From Rhizobium sp. NXC24 (GTDB lineage Bacteria; Pseudomonadota; Alphaproteobacteria; Rhizobiales; Rhizobiaceae): a DNA stretch of 64,000 nt. Made by a program: the position numbers and the translations under genes. Shown here one piece after another: positions 11,184-20,411 of this stretch. The notes under the pieces were generated by a model, which was not told the origin of the DNA, ran no database searches, and worked only from the letters and a program-made list of their open reading frames with translations. Numbering within the stretch: the first letter of the stretch is position 1; each line of letters begins with the position of its first letter. Where the stretch lies: assembly GCF_002944315.1 (NCBI RefSeq), contig NZ_CP024311.1, forward strand, positions 3,510,501-3,574,500. The letters are read 5' to 3'.

Positions 11184-11900
11184 TCACTCCCGCTCGCCGG
11201 TGAAGTTCAGCAGGAGCTGGAAGATGTTGACGAAGTTCAGGTAGAGCGACAGCGCACCGAAGACGGCGAGCTTCTGCGACGATTCCTGATCGTAGTTCTC
11301 GGCATATTGTTCCTTGATGTTCTGCGTATCCCAAGCGGTCAGGCCGACGAAGACGACGATACCGATGACCGAGATCGCGAACTGCAGGGCGCTCGAACCC
11401 AGGAAGATGTTCACGACGCTGGCGATGATCACACCGAAGAGGCCCATCATCAGGAACGAGCCGATGTTGGAAAGATCACGCTTGGTCGTATAGCCATAGA
11501 GGCTGGTCGCGCCGAACATGGTCGCGGCGATGAAGAAGGTCCGCGCAATGCTGGTGCCGGTGAACACCAGGAAGATCGAAGCGAGCGACAGGCCCATGAC
11601 GGCGCAGAAGGCCCAGAACATCGTCTGCGCCGTGCTAGCCGACATCGATTGGATGCGGAACGAGAAGAACAGCACGAAGGCGAGCGGCGCCAGCATGACG
11701 ACCCACTTCAGCGGCGTCTGGAAGATCGGCACATAGAGCGCCGGCGTCGTGCCGACGATCAGCGCGACGATGCCGGTCACCACAAGGCCGATACCCATGT
11801 AGTTGTAGACGCGCAGCATATGCTTGCGCAGACCTTCGTCGAAGAGCGCCTGCGAGCCGGCGGCGGCTCCATAGCCGTATCGCGGATTGGTCGGGTTCAT
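11184..11900 (-). CDS. Bax inhibitor-1 (BI-1)/YccA family membrane protein
   Basis: A 238-residue protein with about seven transmembrane helices after a short cytoplasmic N-terminus (MNPTNPRYGYGAAAGSQA). The conserved BI-1 segments are present, including the C-terminal GLTAWDTQNIKEQY with its aspartate. Start at 11900 is chosen because the upstream in-frame extension has no conservation, and AAAGGAGAACGACC precedes it. Bacterial members are pH- or calcium-sensitive channels or interact with the FtsH protease. It is monocistronic, with its own terminator. Confidence 0.92.
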   Translation of the reverse strand: MNPTNPRYGYGAAAGSQALFDEGLRKHMLRVYNYMGIGLVVTGIVALIVGTTPALYVPIFQTPLKWVVMLAPLAFVLFFSFRIQSMSASTAQTMFWAFCAVMGLSLASIFLVFTGTSIARTFFIAATMFGATSLYGYTTKRDLSNIGSFLMMGLFGVIIASVVNIFLGSSALQFAISVIGIVVFVGLTAWDTQNIKEQYAENYDQESSQKLAVFGALSLYLNFVNIFQLLLNFTGERE

Positions 11901-11922
11901 GGTCGTTCTCCTTTGATTCAAA

Positions 11923-12693
11923 CTAGTACAGACTGCGGGCCAGCTTTTCGGCCTCGCCATCGAGTTCCGCCGCCTTGCCGCCGCCGATCAGCGCGTAAGC
12001 GACCTCGCCGATCTGCCAATAGGCAGCCTGGACGTCGTCACGCTTCACATGGCTCACCTTCTGGACGGCGAAATTGCCGGGACGGACGGCAAACAGCGAC
12101 AATTGACCGCCTTCGCCGGCATTGATTGTCATTTCAACGCTCGGACCGAAATCGGAGGGATAGATTTGCGCATCGGTGACGCGCCAACCCTGCGGCAGCT
12201 CCGGCAGGACGATTGCTGTCGATGCGCGGATTTCGTCCGGATTATAGGCCGCATGCGGCGGCTGCGACGTCATCGCTTCGCGCAGGGCCGTCGCCCGGTA
12301 GGCTTGCACCGCACCATCGACGAAAGCGGGCGCCGGAACGGAAGCGTTGACTTCGCTCGCGCTGAAAGCGCCGAAGGATGTATGCGCGACCCAGCCGGCC
12401 GCCATCAGCATCACGACGGCGGCAACTCGCTGGAACGAGCTCAGAACCCGGCCATAAGCCAGCCCGCGCTCCAGCCGCCGTGCGGCTTCGCGCGTTTCCG
12501 CCTTCGCCGCCAGTCCTTCGCCGGCGAGCGCCATGCGCAGTTCGCCGCGGATGCTCATATCGGCCATGACCTTGGCGGCGATCGCGGGATGTTCCGAAAG
12601 ATAGGATTCCACCTCGACACGGCGCGCGACGGTCAGCTCACCGTCGACATAAGCATCGAGATCAGCGTCGATGACGGGATCAATTGTCTTCAT
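11923..12693 (-). CDS. Anti-sigma factor, single transmembrane helix
   Basis: A 256-residue protein. The N-terminal 50 residues (DADLDAYVDGELTVARRVEVESYLSEHP) are the typical ECF anti-sigma helix bundle. One membrane helix follows at about residues 90-108 (VAAVVMLMAAGWVAHTSFG), then a periplasmic domain of about 145 residues. The HxxxCxxC zinc motif of ZAS-type anti-sigmas is absent. The gene overlaps the 3' end of the sigma gene by 14 bp, the usual coupled arrangement. The periplasmic domain presumably senses envelope state (inference). Confidence 0.85.
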   Translation of the reverse strand: MKTIDPVIDADLDAYVDGELTVARRVEVESYLSEHPAIAAKVMADMSIRGELRMALAGEGLAAKAETREAARRLERGLAYGRVLSSFQRVAAVVMLMAAGWVAHTSFGAFSASEVNASVPAPAFVDGAVQAYRATALREAMTSQPPHAAYNPDEIRASTAIVLPELPQGWRVTDAQIYPSDFGPSVEMTINAGEGGQLSLFAVRPGNFAVQKVSHVKRDDVQAAYWQIGEVAYALIGGGKAAELDGEAEKLARSLY

Positions 12694-13213
12694 TGCCGCC
12701 TCCGATAAGTCGAAGATGCGAAACCGCGGGTGTATTCTCGAAATTCCTCAGGCTGGCGCGGGCGCGGGCGATGCGCGACATCAGCGTGCCGACGGGAATG
12801 CCGAGCGCAGATGCCGCCTCCTGATAGGAAAGATCTTCGATCGCCACGAGATGCAGCGCTTCGCGCTGCTCTTCCGGCAGGTTGAAGAAGGCGTTGCGCA
12901 CCTGTTTCAGGCGCACGGCATGATCCTGCGAGGCCGGAAGTGCCTGGTCGAATTCAACAGCCGCCTCTTCATGGCGGCGAGTGAGCGAGCGCGTCTGGCG
13001 CAAGCGGTCGATATGGGCATTGTGCAGGATCGAGAGCAGCCAGGTGCGCAGGTTCGCGCCGCGCCGGAAGGACGACTTTCGCTCATAGGCCTTGACCAGC
13101 GCATCATGCACTAGGTCTTCCGCCTCATCCGCATTGCGGACCAGCGAACGGGCATAGCGTCTCAGCGAACCGAGCTGCCCCAAAACATCGAATGTGCGTC
13201 CTTTGCGTTCCAT
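12680..13213 (-). CDS. ECF-family RNA polymerase sigma factor
   Basis: A 177-residue sigma factor with region 2 (YARSLVRNADEAEDLVHDALVKAYE and FRRGANLRTWLLSILHN) and region 4 (LPEEQREALHLVAIEDLSYQEAASALGIPVGTLMSRIARARASLR). No region 3 is present, which defines the ECF group. The open frame runs on upstream, but the start MERKGRTFDVLGQL at 13213 gives the usual family length. It is coupled to the anti-sigma gene downstream. A possible self-recognised promoter is listed separately. Confidence 0.93.
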   Translation of the reverse strand: MERKGRTFDVLGQLGSLRRYARSLVRNADEAEDLVHDALVKAYERKSSFRRGANLRTWLLSILHNAHIDRLRQTRSLTRRHEEAAVEFDQALPASQDHAVRLKQVRNAFFNLPEEQREALHLVAIEDLSYQEAASALGIPVGTLMSRIARARASLRNFENTPAVSHLRLIGGGNEDN

Positions 13214-13222
13214 ACCCCAATA

Positions 13223-13248
13223 TACGGAAGCCGAGACGATCTTATTCC
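13223..13248 (-). promoter_or_regulatory. Possible ECF-type autoregulatory promoter
   Basis: On the minus strand, GGAAT (13248-13244) and CGTA (13226-13223) are 17 bp apart, just upstream of the sigma start at 13213. ECF sigma factors often recognise GGAAC/GGAAT -35 and CGT -10 elements and drive their own gene. The leader would be very short, so this is weak. Confidence 0.25.
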
Positions 13249-13335
13249 ACGGTCGGACAAATATTTTTTCCAAGCGGCTGCGGCAGCCGGCATTGTTGAA
13301 TATATCAGTGCGCGAAAATGACAGAGGACGATTTG

Positions 13336-13752
13336 ATGAAGAGCATCCGCATTGCAGCCGCCTTGATCCTGCGAGGCAACGGCGACACCTTACTGGTCCG
13401 CAAGCGGGGAACATCAGCCTTCATGCAGCCGGGCGGCAAAATCGAAGCCGGCGAAACCGCCGCGGCCGCACTTATCCGCGAACTGAATGAGGAAATCGGC
13501 CTGCGATTGACTGCGACACAGCTAAGTCCTTTCGGCAGCTTCGAAGCTGAGGCCGCCAACGAGCCGGATCATCGCGTGATCGCCGAGGTGTATCGCCTCG
13601 ATATCGGCGATGATCGCATTCAGCCCGCCGCCGAGATCGAGGAAATACGGTGGATATCTCCAGCCAATCCGGGCGATATCCCTTTGGCACCCCTCACGGA
13701 ACACCACATCCTGCCCGCTCACCGGCATCTGCTTTCCGCCGGCATGGACTAG
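13336..13752 (+). CDS. Nudix hydrolase
   Basis: A small cytoplasmic hydrolase of 138 residues. The Nudix box is complete: it begins GGKIEAGET and ends RELNEEIGL (G-x5-E-x7-RE-x2-EE-x-G). An ATG 18 bases upstream (13318) is also in frame, but the one at 13336 has GAGG at a better distance. The family cleaves nucleoside diphosphates linked to another group, often cleaning up oxidised nucleotides. It ends 7 bp from the convergent msrA gene. Confidence 0.88.
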   Translation: MKSIRIAAALILRGNGDTLLVRKRGTSAFMQPGGKIEAGETAAAALIRELNEEIGLRLTATQLSPFGSFEAEAANEPDHRVIAEVYRLDIGDDRIQPAAEIEEIRWISPANPGDIPLAPLTEHHILPAHRHLLSAGMD

Positions 13753-13759
13753 AACCGGG

Positions 13760-14512
13760 TTAATTCCCCGACGCGTTCGCTTCGACCAAAACCGGATCGG
13801 CGCGATAGTCTTTCGGGAAAATGCGCTGCAGATTCTTGATCTTCGGCAGGTCGTTGATGACGATATAGGGATAGTTGGGATGGGTCGTCAGGAAGTCCTG
13901 ATGATAATCCTCGGCGGCATAGAATTGCCGTGCCGGCTCGATCTTGGTGACAATGGCCCCTTCGAAAACCTTGGCGTGATTGAGCTGGTCGATATAGGCC
14001 TTGGCGACGTTGGCCTGTTCGGCATTGGTCGGGAAAATAGCCGAACGATATTGCGTGCCGCTGTCCGGCCCCTGATAGTTGAGCTCCGTCGGATCATGGG
14101 CGACAGAGAAGTAGATTTGCAGCAGATGCCCGTAACTGATCTTGTGCGGATCGAAAACGATGCGCACGGATTCGGCATGTCCGGTATCGCCGGTGCCCAC
14201 CATCTCATAGTGAGCCGCGTCCTTGTTGCCGCCGGCATAACCCGACGTGGCGCTGATGACGCCGTTGACATGCTGGAACACGCCCTGCACGCCCCAGAAG
14301 CAACCGCCCGCAAGAACCGTGGTCTCCGTGCCGGCGGAGCCCGGCTTTTCGTCCAGGGCCGGCGCCGGAATGACGCGAGCGTCGTCGGCCGAGGCGCTGG
14401 TAACGAATTGCAACGCAACGCCCGCAAGCAAGATCGCACCGGCGGCAAAGGCGGCCGGACGGGCAACACGCGGCAGAAGCCTGCGGATCATATCTTTCGA
14501 TGCACCGTTCAT
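13760..14512 (-). CDS. msrA: Peptide-methionine (S)-S-oxide reductase, exported form
   Basis: A 250-residue MsrA. The active-site motif GGCFWG gives catalytic Cys71, and the downstream family segments GDTGHAE and EDYHQDF are present. Residues 15-42 form a signal peptide or membrane anchor ending near TSASA, so the enzyme should act in the periplasm on oxidised methionines. The start MNGASKDMIRR at 14512 is chosen over an upstream frame extension because a signal sequence directly follows it. Cys71 is the only cysteine, so there is no resolving cysteine for thioredoxin recycling. Confidence 0.93.
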   Translation of the reverse strand: MNGASKDMIRRLLPRVARPAAFAAGAILLAGVALQFVTSASADDARVIPAPALDEKPGSAGTETTVLAGGCFWGVQGVFQHVNGVISATSGYAGGNKDAAHYEMVGTGDTGHAESVRIVFDPHKISYGHLLQIYFSVAHDPTELNYQGPDSGTQYRSAIFPTNAEQANVAKAYIDQLNHAKVFEGAIVTKIEPARQFYAAEDYHQDFLTTHPNYPYIVINDLPKIKNLQRIFPKDYRADPVLVEANASGN

Positions 14513-14668
14513 GATGATCTCCTCTCGGCAGCGATTATAAAATCTCTCGTCGCTAGGGGATACGGGAGGATAGGGCATTTTGTTACACACGGGCGCGTGA
14601 AACACCGAAACGTGATGGCGCGTCACGGCCGGAATGGCAGACAAACGAATTGGAAGCCGGGAACGATC

Positions 14669-15163
14669 TCAGAGATCCATCATCATCTCGTGCCACGGCT
14701 TCCCGCCGTGGTCGGATGCGGATGGCTTTATGTAGCGATATCCCATCTTCTCGTAGAGCGCGACGTGGTGGTCCCTGCACATAAGATGGATTGTCTTCTT
14801 GCCCATCTCGGTCATCCGGCGGATGAACTCGGTCATCAGGAGCTTGGAATAGCCTTTGCCTTGCTCGGCGGGATCGACGACGACCGACATAATGACGACG
14901 TTTGCCGCAGCCGGATCGTGACCAATCAGTTCCTTGAATTCCTCGTCCGACATCACGACGTCAAATGCGCATCCGCTGTTGATGAAACCGACAATCCGGC
15001 CCTCCGCCTCAAGGATCAGAAAGCCCTCCGGATACTCCGCTATGCGCGTTGCGATCTTTTCCAACGTCGCTGCCTCATCGCCCTCATAGGCGGAGGTCTC
15101 GATGTTGAAACAATAAGCTGCATCGCCCGGTACGGGTTGGCGGAAGGTGAGCTGCATGATCAT
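14669..15163 (-). CDS. GNAT-family N-acetyltransferase
   Basis: About 164 residues. The acetyl-CoA-binding motif A is visible (VVVDPAEQGKGYSKLLMTEFIRRM), followed by a motif B-like region with HVALYEKMGYRY. The order of motifs and the FNIETSAYEGDEAATLE opening resemble the arylalkylamine/serotonin N-acetyltransferase-like branch. The start at 15163 (MIMQLTFRQP) has GAAGAG upstream. The gene is divergent from the LysR regulator with about 80-90 bp between starts, so that regulator probably controls it. Substrate is unknown. Confidence 0.85.
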   Translation of the reverse strand: MIMQLTFRQPVPGDAAYCFNIETSAYEGDEAATLEKIATRIAEYPEGFLILEAEGRIVGFINSGCAFDVVMSDEEFKELIGHDPAAANVVIMSVVVDPAEQGKGYSKLLMTEFIRRMTEMGKKTIHLMCRDHHVALYEKMGYRYIKPSASDHGGKPWHEMMMDL

Positions 15164-15224
15164 GGATATCTCTTCAAGGTTCGTATTTCCAAGCCGATAT
15201 AGCGCATTCCGGAAATGATTGTGC

Positions 15225-15249
15225 TGCATTGATTTCAGCTTAAAATGCA
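15225..15249. promoter_or_regulatory. Candidate LysR-type operator
   Basis: TGCATT and AATGCA form an inverted repeat separated by 13 bp in the divergent gap between the acetyltransferase and LysR genes. A third TGCATT follows at 15256. LysR-type regulators bind interrupted dyads of this size and usually repress themselves. The right arm overlaps the first possible LysR start codon, which fits autoregulation. Confidence 0.5.
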
Positions 15250-15253
15250 CAGT

Positions 15254-16174
15254 ATGCATTCGATCCTACGCCGCCTTGATCTCAACCTACTTGTTGTCTT
15301 CGATGCCATATACCGGCACCGAAGCATCCTCGCCGCCTCGAATGAACTGGGGATGAGCCCATCGGCCTGCAGCCATGCCATCGCGCGGCTTCGCGATGCT
15401 CTCTCCGACGAGCTGTTCGTTCGCTACGGCAATGCCATGCAACCAACTGCGCAGGCGATGGAGATCTCGGCTGGTGTTGAAGAGGCGCTTCGAATCCTTG
15501 GAGACCAACTGGCCGCTGCGCAGCCCTTCCAGCCGGCGACCAGTCGCCTCGCCTTCACCTTCGCCGCGACAGATTTCACCGCGTTCGCAGTGCTGCCATC
15601 CTTGATCTCTCGCTTGGAGAAGGAAGCTCCTCACCTCCGGATCAAGGTCATCCATTCCGGGCACGAACAATCGCTCGATGATTTGGCAGCTGGGAAAGTG
15701 CACTTCGCCCTCGGTTTTACGGAGGGCTCTGCCGCCACCTATGAAGGCGTCGAGGGGTTCAACTGCTTCTCCGACGAGTATATCGTTGCTGCGCGGCAGA
15801 ACCACCCTCGGATCAGCGACACTCTCACCTTGGACCAGTATCTGCGCGAGCGGCATGTCGCCGTGCTTCCGTGGAGCGACGCGGGAAGCGTCGTCAGCGG
15901 GTCGCTATCCAAAGCAGGTTATCGTCGGGACGTGGCGGTCGAGCTTCCGAGTGTGATGGCTGCTCCATTCGTCGTAGCCACGTCGGATTTTCTAATCACG
16001 ATACCAAGGCGAGCGGCGGAGGGACTGGCAAAGGCAGTTCCTCTTTCGCTGTATCCTGCGCCATTCAAACTTCCGATGTACACGCTTCGGGTCTTCTATC
16101 ATTCCCGGCATGCCAGTGCACCGGCGCATCGCTGGATGCAGGATCAGTTACGACAAGCCTTCTCCAGCGCCTGA
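15254..16174 (+). CDS. LysR-family transcriptional regulator
   Basis: About 306 residues. The winged helix-turn-helix opens LRRLDLNLLVVFDAIYRHRSILAASNELGMSPSACSHAIARLRDAL, as in NodD/NahR-like members. A two-lobed effector-binding domain follows from about residue 90. ATG at 15245 is also in frame. It is divergent from the GNAT acetyltransferase and shares a dyad-containing gap with it. Effector unknown. Confidence 0.9.
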   Translation: MHSILRRLDLNLLVVFDAIYRHRSILAASNELGMSPSACSHAIARLRDALSDELFVRYGNAMQPTAQAMEISAGVEEALRILGDQLAAAQPFQPATSRLAFTFAATDFTAFAVLPSLISRLEKEAPHLRIKVIHSGHEQSLDDLAAGKVHFALGFTEGSAATYEGVEGFNCFSDEYIVAARQNHPRISDTLTLDQYLRERHVAVLPWSDAGSVVSGSLSKAGYRRDVAVELPSVMAAPFVVATSDFLITIPRRAAEGLAKAVPLSLYPAPFKLPMYTLRVFYHSRHASAPAHRWMQDQLRQAFSSA

Positions 16175-16210
16175 AAATGACGGATGACATTGGCCTGCCG
16201 ATGGAACCGC

Positions 16211-16420
16211 TCAATAATGCGGCGGCTTGGTGATGGCCGGCGCATCCAGCGTCTGTTCTTCCAGCGTCAGGAAGCGCTCAGTCAGCCGGTCGAGCTTCTG
16301 CCGCGTCTGCTCGATCACTTTCCACTGCTCCGCCACCTGATCGGACAGTTCCTCGATTGTCTTGGCCTGATGGGCCACCTGTTCTTCGAGCGCGGTGATG
16401 CGGCTTTGTTCGTCTGACAT
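16211..16420 (-). CDS. slyX: SlyX family protein
   Basis: A 69-residue protein that is almost entirely a coiled coil (RITALEEQVAHQAKTIEELSDQVAEQWKVIEQTRQKLDRLTERF), ending in the family's short proline-rich tail with PPHY. The start MSDEQSR at 16420 follows GAAGGGGAAC. SlyX is a widespread small protein of unknown biochemical role. It converges with the LysR gene, with 36 bp between stops. Confidence 0.9.
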   Translation of the reverse strand: MSDEQSRITALEEQVAHQAKTIEELSDQVAEQWKVIEQTRQKLDRLTERFLTLEEQTLDAPAITKPPHY

Positions 16421-16657
16421 TTCTGTTCCCCTTCGGCAGCGATCTATAGCACTCGGATCGCGAGCGTATAGAGTCTCAATGCGGCATAGGACAGGCATAG
16501 GCGCCTTTTGACGATGATGTGACAAAACTGAAAAACAGGTGAAAAGACCCGTTACCTAACTGACATCAGGGCCTTCTAAACAGGACGGCAGGAAGCGCCG
16601 GTTCTGAAGGAACTCCCTTGGCAAGCGCTCTCTTTCTAAGATTTTCGGAGAAGCGCC

Positions 16658-17494
16658 TTGAAGATCATTCAGATCACCGACACGCATTTGAGCCCCAACA
16701 AGCCGCATTTCAACGGCAATTGGGAGCCGCTGGCGAAATGGATCGAGGCGTGCGGCGCCGATCTCATCATCCATACCGGCGACCTCAGCGTCGACGGCGC
16801 CGACAAGGATGAAGATCTTATCTTTTCCATGGACATGATGCGGCAAGTCTCCGTGCCGATGCTTATCGTGCCCGGCAACCACGATGTCGGTCACCTGCCG
16901 GGCTCCTATCAGCCTGTCAATCCGGAGCGGCTCGCGCGCTGGCGTCGGCTCGTCGGCCCGGATTATTGGGCGGAAGACGTCTATAATTGGCGGCTGATCG
17001 GCCTCAACAGCCTGCTTATGGGCTTCGAGGATGCCGAAGAGCAGAAGCAGTTCGACTGGCTGCAGGACATGCTCGAAAGCCGTGGCGACCGCCGCGTTGC
17101 CCTCTTCGCGCACAAGCCGCTGTTCGTCGATGCGCCAGATGAGGGTGATACCGGCTATTGGAGCGTGCGCCCGGCGCAGCGCCGCCGGCTTTATGATCTA
17201 ATCGCGGCCCATGATGTCGCCCTCTTCGGCAGCGGCCATCTGCATTGGAGCTGGGAAGGCCGCTTCAACGACACGAATCTCGTCTGGGCACCGCCCGGCG
17301 CCTTCATCCTCGACAAGATGGAACGCGAAATGCCCGGCGAACGGCTGATCGGCGCTGCGATCCATCAGCTTGGCGAGACGGTATCCACCGAGCTCGTCGC
17401 CGTGCCCGGCATGACCGCCTACTTCCTCGATGACGTCGTCATGGAAGTCTATCCGCAGGCGGCACCCAAGGCACAGAAGGAGCCGACCGAATGA
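16658..17494 (+). CDS. Metallophosphoesterase (GpdQ/Icc-like phosphodiesterase)
   Basis: A 278-residue calcineurin-like phosphoesterase. The dinuclear metal ligands are visible: D8 and H10 (ITDTHL), GDLS, GNHD, a histidine in LFAHKPLF and GSGHLHW near the C-terminus. The start is TTG at 16658, with GGAG 8 bases upstream. The family hydrolyses phosphodiesters such as glycerophosphodiesters or cyclic nucleotides. Its stop overlaps the ABC ATPase start by 4 bp, so the enzyme and the importer are made together. This suggests uptake and cleavage of a phosphodiester (inference). Confidence 0.88.
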   Translation: MKIIQITDTHLSPNKPHFNGNWEPLAKWIEACGADLIIHTGDLSVDGADKDEDLIFSMDMMRQVSVPMLIVPGNHDVGHLPGSYQPVNPERLARWRRLVGPDYWAEDVYNWRLIGLNSLLMGFEDAEEQKQFDWLQDMLESRGDRRVALFAHKPLFVDAPDEGDTGYWSVRPAQRRRLYDLIAAHDVALFGSGHLHWSWEGRFNDTNLVWAPPGAFILDKMEREMPGERLIGAAIHQLGETVSTELVAVPGMTAYFLDDVVMEVYPQAAPKAQKEPTE

Positions 17495-18654
17495 GCGCCC
17501 TCTCGCTTGCCGGCATCACCAAATCTTTCGGCGGCAACGCCATCCTGAAGGGCGTCAGCCTTAAGGTCGAGCCGGGCGAGTTCATCGCCCTCGTCGGCCC
17601 GTCCGGCTGCGGCAAGAGCACGCTGCTGCGCATTCTTGCGGGGCTCGATCACGCCGACAGCGGCGAAATCATCCTTGGCGGCAGCGACGTTTCCGGCGTT
17701 GCGGCGGCGGATCGCAACATCGCCATGGTCTTTCAGTCCTACGCGCTCTATCCGCACCTGACCGCCTCGGAAAACATCGCCGTGCCGCTCGCCATGCGCC
17801 GCCTGTCGCGCGTCCAGCGCCTGCCCTTCATCGGCACGCTGATCCCCGGTCAAAAGAATATCCGCTCCGGCATCATCCGCGATGTCCGCGAGATGGCGAC
17901 GTCCCTGAAGATCGACCATCTGCTCGACCGCAAGCCCGGCCAGATGTCCGGCGGCCAGCGCCAGCGCGTGGCGCTCGCCCGCGCCATGGTGCGCCGCCCC
18001 GCGGTCTTCCTGATGGATGAGCCACTTTCCAATCTCGACGCCAACCTGCGCGTCCATGCCCGCGGTGAAATCGTCGACCTGCATCGCCGCGCCGGCGTGC
18101 CGACCGTCTATGTCACCCACGACCAGGCCGAGGCGCTCTCCATGGCCGATCGCGTCGCCGTGATGATCGGCGGTCAATTGCTGCAATTGGCAGCGCCGCA
18201 GACGATCTACGACGATCCGGCCCATGTCGAAGTTGCCCGCTTCGTCGGCCAGCCGCGTATCAATCTCCTGCCGGCGCGGGTCGAAAACGGCACCGTCGCC
18301 TTCGGCGGCATCCGGCTGGCGCTGGAAGACGGCAGCGTTGCCGGCAACAATGTCACGCTCGGCATTCGGCCGGAATTCGTGCGCCTCAGCCAGGGCCGTC
18401 AGGATGCGCTCGCCGCTCACATTGAGCGCATGGAATTCCTCGGCTCCGAGGTGATCCTCTATGCCAAGCTCGACGCCATCGGCGAAACCATGGTCGTCAA
18501 GCTTGCCCCGGCCGAAGTTGCCGGTCTTTCCGCCGGCGTGCCGGTTGCACTGAGCCTGTCGGCGGAACAGGCAACGGTCTTCGCCGAAGATGGCCGCCGT
18601 CTGCGCGCGAGACCCTTGACTGTCGACGCTAGCCGGGAGAAGGCCCATGGCTAG
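17491..18654 (+). CDS. ABC transporter ATP-binding protein (UgpC/MalK class)
   Basis: A 387-residue ATPase. Walker A (GPSGCGKST), Q-loop ([10 protein letters not shown]), signature ([14 protein letters not shown]), Walker B ([14 protein letters not shown]) and H-loop (YVTHDQ) are all intact. A C-terminal TOBE domain follows. Between Q-loop and signature it carries an extra segment of about 25 residues ([20 protein letters not shown]), which explains its length above the usual 360. It is coupled to the phosphoesterase upstream and overlaps the permease downstream by 8 bp. Confidence 0.92.
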   Translation: MSALSLAGITKSFGGNAILKGVSLKVEPGEFIALVGPSGCGKSTLLRILAGLDHADSGEIILGGSDVSGVAAADRNIAMVFQSYALYPHLTASENIAVPLAMRRLSRVQRLPFIGTLIPGQKNIRSGIIRDVREMATSLKIDHLLDRKPGQMSGGQRQRVALARAMVRRPAVFLMDEPLSNLDANLRVHARGEIVDLHRRAGVPTVYVTHDQAEALSMADRVAVMIGGQLLQLAAPQTIYDDPAHVEVARFVGQPRINLLPARVENGTVAFGGIRLALEDGSVAGNNVTLGIRPEFVRLSQGRQDALAAHIERMEFLGSEVILYAKLDAIGETMVVKLAPAEVAGLSAGVPVALSLSAEQATVFAEDGRRLRARPLTVDASREKAHG

Positions 18655-19570
18655 CATCGCCGCCACGTCCCTGCCGATGCAGTCGGTGGCGGCACGCGAG
18701 CGCAGCGAAGCCCGCACGGCCCTGCTGCTGGCGCTGCCCGCCATCATCCTGATCGTGCTCTTCATTCTCCTGCCGATCGTCGCCGTCGTCTTCCTCGGCT
18801 TCACCGATTTCCAGCTTGGCGACAAAAGCTTCCGCTTCGTCGCCTTCGAGAATTTCGCACATCTTCTCAGGGATCGCACATTCCAGAAATCCCTATGGAA
18901 CACGGCGGTCTATACGGCGATCGTCGCGCCCTTCTCGATCGTTCTCGGCCTCGGCGTGGCACTGTTGATCGAGAGCGAAGGCATCGGCCGCAGCTTCTTC
19001 CGAACGGCCTATTTCCTGCCCGTCGCCTCGCTGATCGTCGCGATGGCAACCGTCTGGCAATATCTCTTCCATCCGACCATCGGCCCGATCAATGCGCTTC
19101 TTGCCGAAATCGGCCTGCGCGGCCCGAATTGGCTCGGCTCGTCGGCAACGGCGCTCTACAGCCTGTCGATCATCGGCGTCTGGCAGTCGGTCGGTTTCAA
19201 CATGGTGCTGTTCCTCGCCGGCCTCACCGCCATTCCGCGCGAGCTCTACGCCGCCGCCGAAGTCGACGGCGCGAAATCGGCGTGGGATCGCTTCTGGCTC
19301 GTCACCTGGCCGATGCTCGGACCGACGACACTGTTCGTCACTACGATCAGCATCATCAACGCCGTCAAGGTCTTCGATACCGTCAAGACGCTGACCGATG
19401 GCGGCCCGAACCATGCCTCGGAAGTGCTGCTCTTCACCATCTACCAGGAAGGCTTCGTCTATCTCCGGGTCGGTTACGCCTCCGCGATGACGACCGTCTT
19501 TCTCGCCATCCTCGTGGTGCTGATCTTCCTGCAATATCGCGTCCAAGACCGGCAGGTGCATTACACATGA
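18647..19570 (+). CDS. ABC permease, UgpA/MalF family
   Basis: A 307-residue inner-membrane permease. About six hydrophobic helices are visible, the first at residues 25-48, and the EAA loop reads RELYAAAEVDGAKSAWDRFW. It begins inside the ATPase gene's last codons and ends in an ATGA overlap with the next permease. The closest match by eye is the glycerol-phosphate/sugar class. It forms the pore with the MalG-type subunit that follows. Confidence 0.92.
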   Translation: MASIAATSLPMQSVAARERSEARTALLLALPAIILIVLFILLPIVAVVFLGFTDFQLGDKSFRFVAFENFAHLLRDRTFQKSLWNTAVYTAIVAPFSIVLGLGVALLIESEGIGRSFFRTAYFLPVASLIVAMATVWQYLFHPTIGPINALLAEIGLRGPNWLGSSATALYSLSIIGVWQSVGFNMVLFLAGLTAIPRELYAAAEVDGAKSAWDRFWLVTWPMLGPTTLFVTTISIINAVKVFDTVKTLTDGGPNHASEVLLFTIYQEGFVYLRVGYASAMTTVFLAILVVLIFLQYRVQDRQVHYT

Positions 19571-20403
19571 CCTCGACAGGCTTCACTCCCGGCCGCATCC
19601 TGCGCCTCGCCGTGCTGATCTTCGGCTCGCTCGTCTTCCTCGCGCCCTACATCTTCATGATCTCGACCGCCGGCAAGGCACAGGACGATATCTTCACCTC
19701 CGCTCTGAAGCTCATTCCAACGCATTTCTTCTACGTCGAGAACATCACGCATGCGCTGGCCAAGGTGCCGATGGGCACGCTGCTGCTCAACGGCGTCCTC
19801 GTCTGCGGCCTGATCTTCTTCTTTCAGGTGCTGATCGCCATTCCCTGCGCTTACGCCATGGCGAAGCTGAAATTTCCGGCCGCACGCTCGATGATGGTAT
19901 TGGTCATGCTTGGCCTGCTGATCCCGATCCATGCAACGGCGCTGCCGCTCTATGTCGGCTTCAACAGCCTGTCGCTGCTGAACAGCTATACCGCTCTCGT
20001 CGCGCCCTTCTCGATCTCGGTCTTCGCGATCTTCATGTTCCTGCAGTTCTTCCGGGCCATGCCCGACGACCTGATCCATGCCGCTCGCCTCGACGGCATG
20101 TCGGAACTCGGCATCGTCGCCCGCGTCATCGTGCCGAATGCCTGGCCGGCCGTCACCGCCTTCGCGATCTTCTCGGTCGTCGCACACTGGAACGACCTCT
20201 ACTGGCCGCTGATCGTCGTCAGCAAGCAGGACTACGCCACGCCGCCGCTGGGCCTCATGTATTTCCGCGCCGCCGAGGCAGGCGACGATTACGGCGCGCT
20301 GATGGCCGCCACGCTGATTATCACCCTTCCCCTCGTCGGCGCATTCCTGCTCGCGCAGAAACGCTTCGTCGAGGGCATCACCATGACCGGTCTCAAAGGC
20401 TGA
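19567..20403 (+). CDS. ABC permease, UgpE/MalG family
   Basis: A 278-residue permease with about six membrane helices and an EAA loop (DDLIHAARLDGMSELGIVARV). The ending LLAQKRFVEGITMTGLKG is the standard MalG-type C-terminus. A much longer open frame begins at 18895, but it is antisense-like noise within the previous gene. The ATG at 19567, overlapping the upstream stop by 4 bp, is the real start. Confidence 0.92.
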   Translation: MTSTGFTPGRILRLAVLIFGSLVFLAPYIFMISTAGKAQDDIFTSALKLIPTHFFYVENITHALAKVPMGTLLLNGVLVCGLIFFFQVLIAIPCAYAMAKLKFPAARSMMVLVMLGLLIPIHATALPLYVGFNSLSLLNSYTALVAPFSISVFAIFMFLQFFRAMPDDLIHAARLDGMSELGIVARVIVPNAWPAVTAFAIFSVVAHWNDLYWPLIVVSKQDYATPPLGLMYFRAAEAGDDYGALMAATLIITLPLVGAFLLAQKRFVEGITMTGLKG

Positions 20404-20411
20404 CTGGTTCC

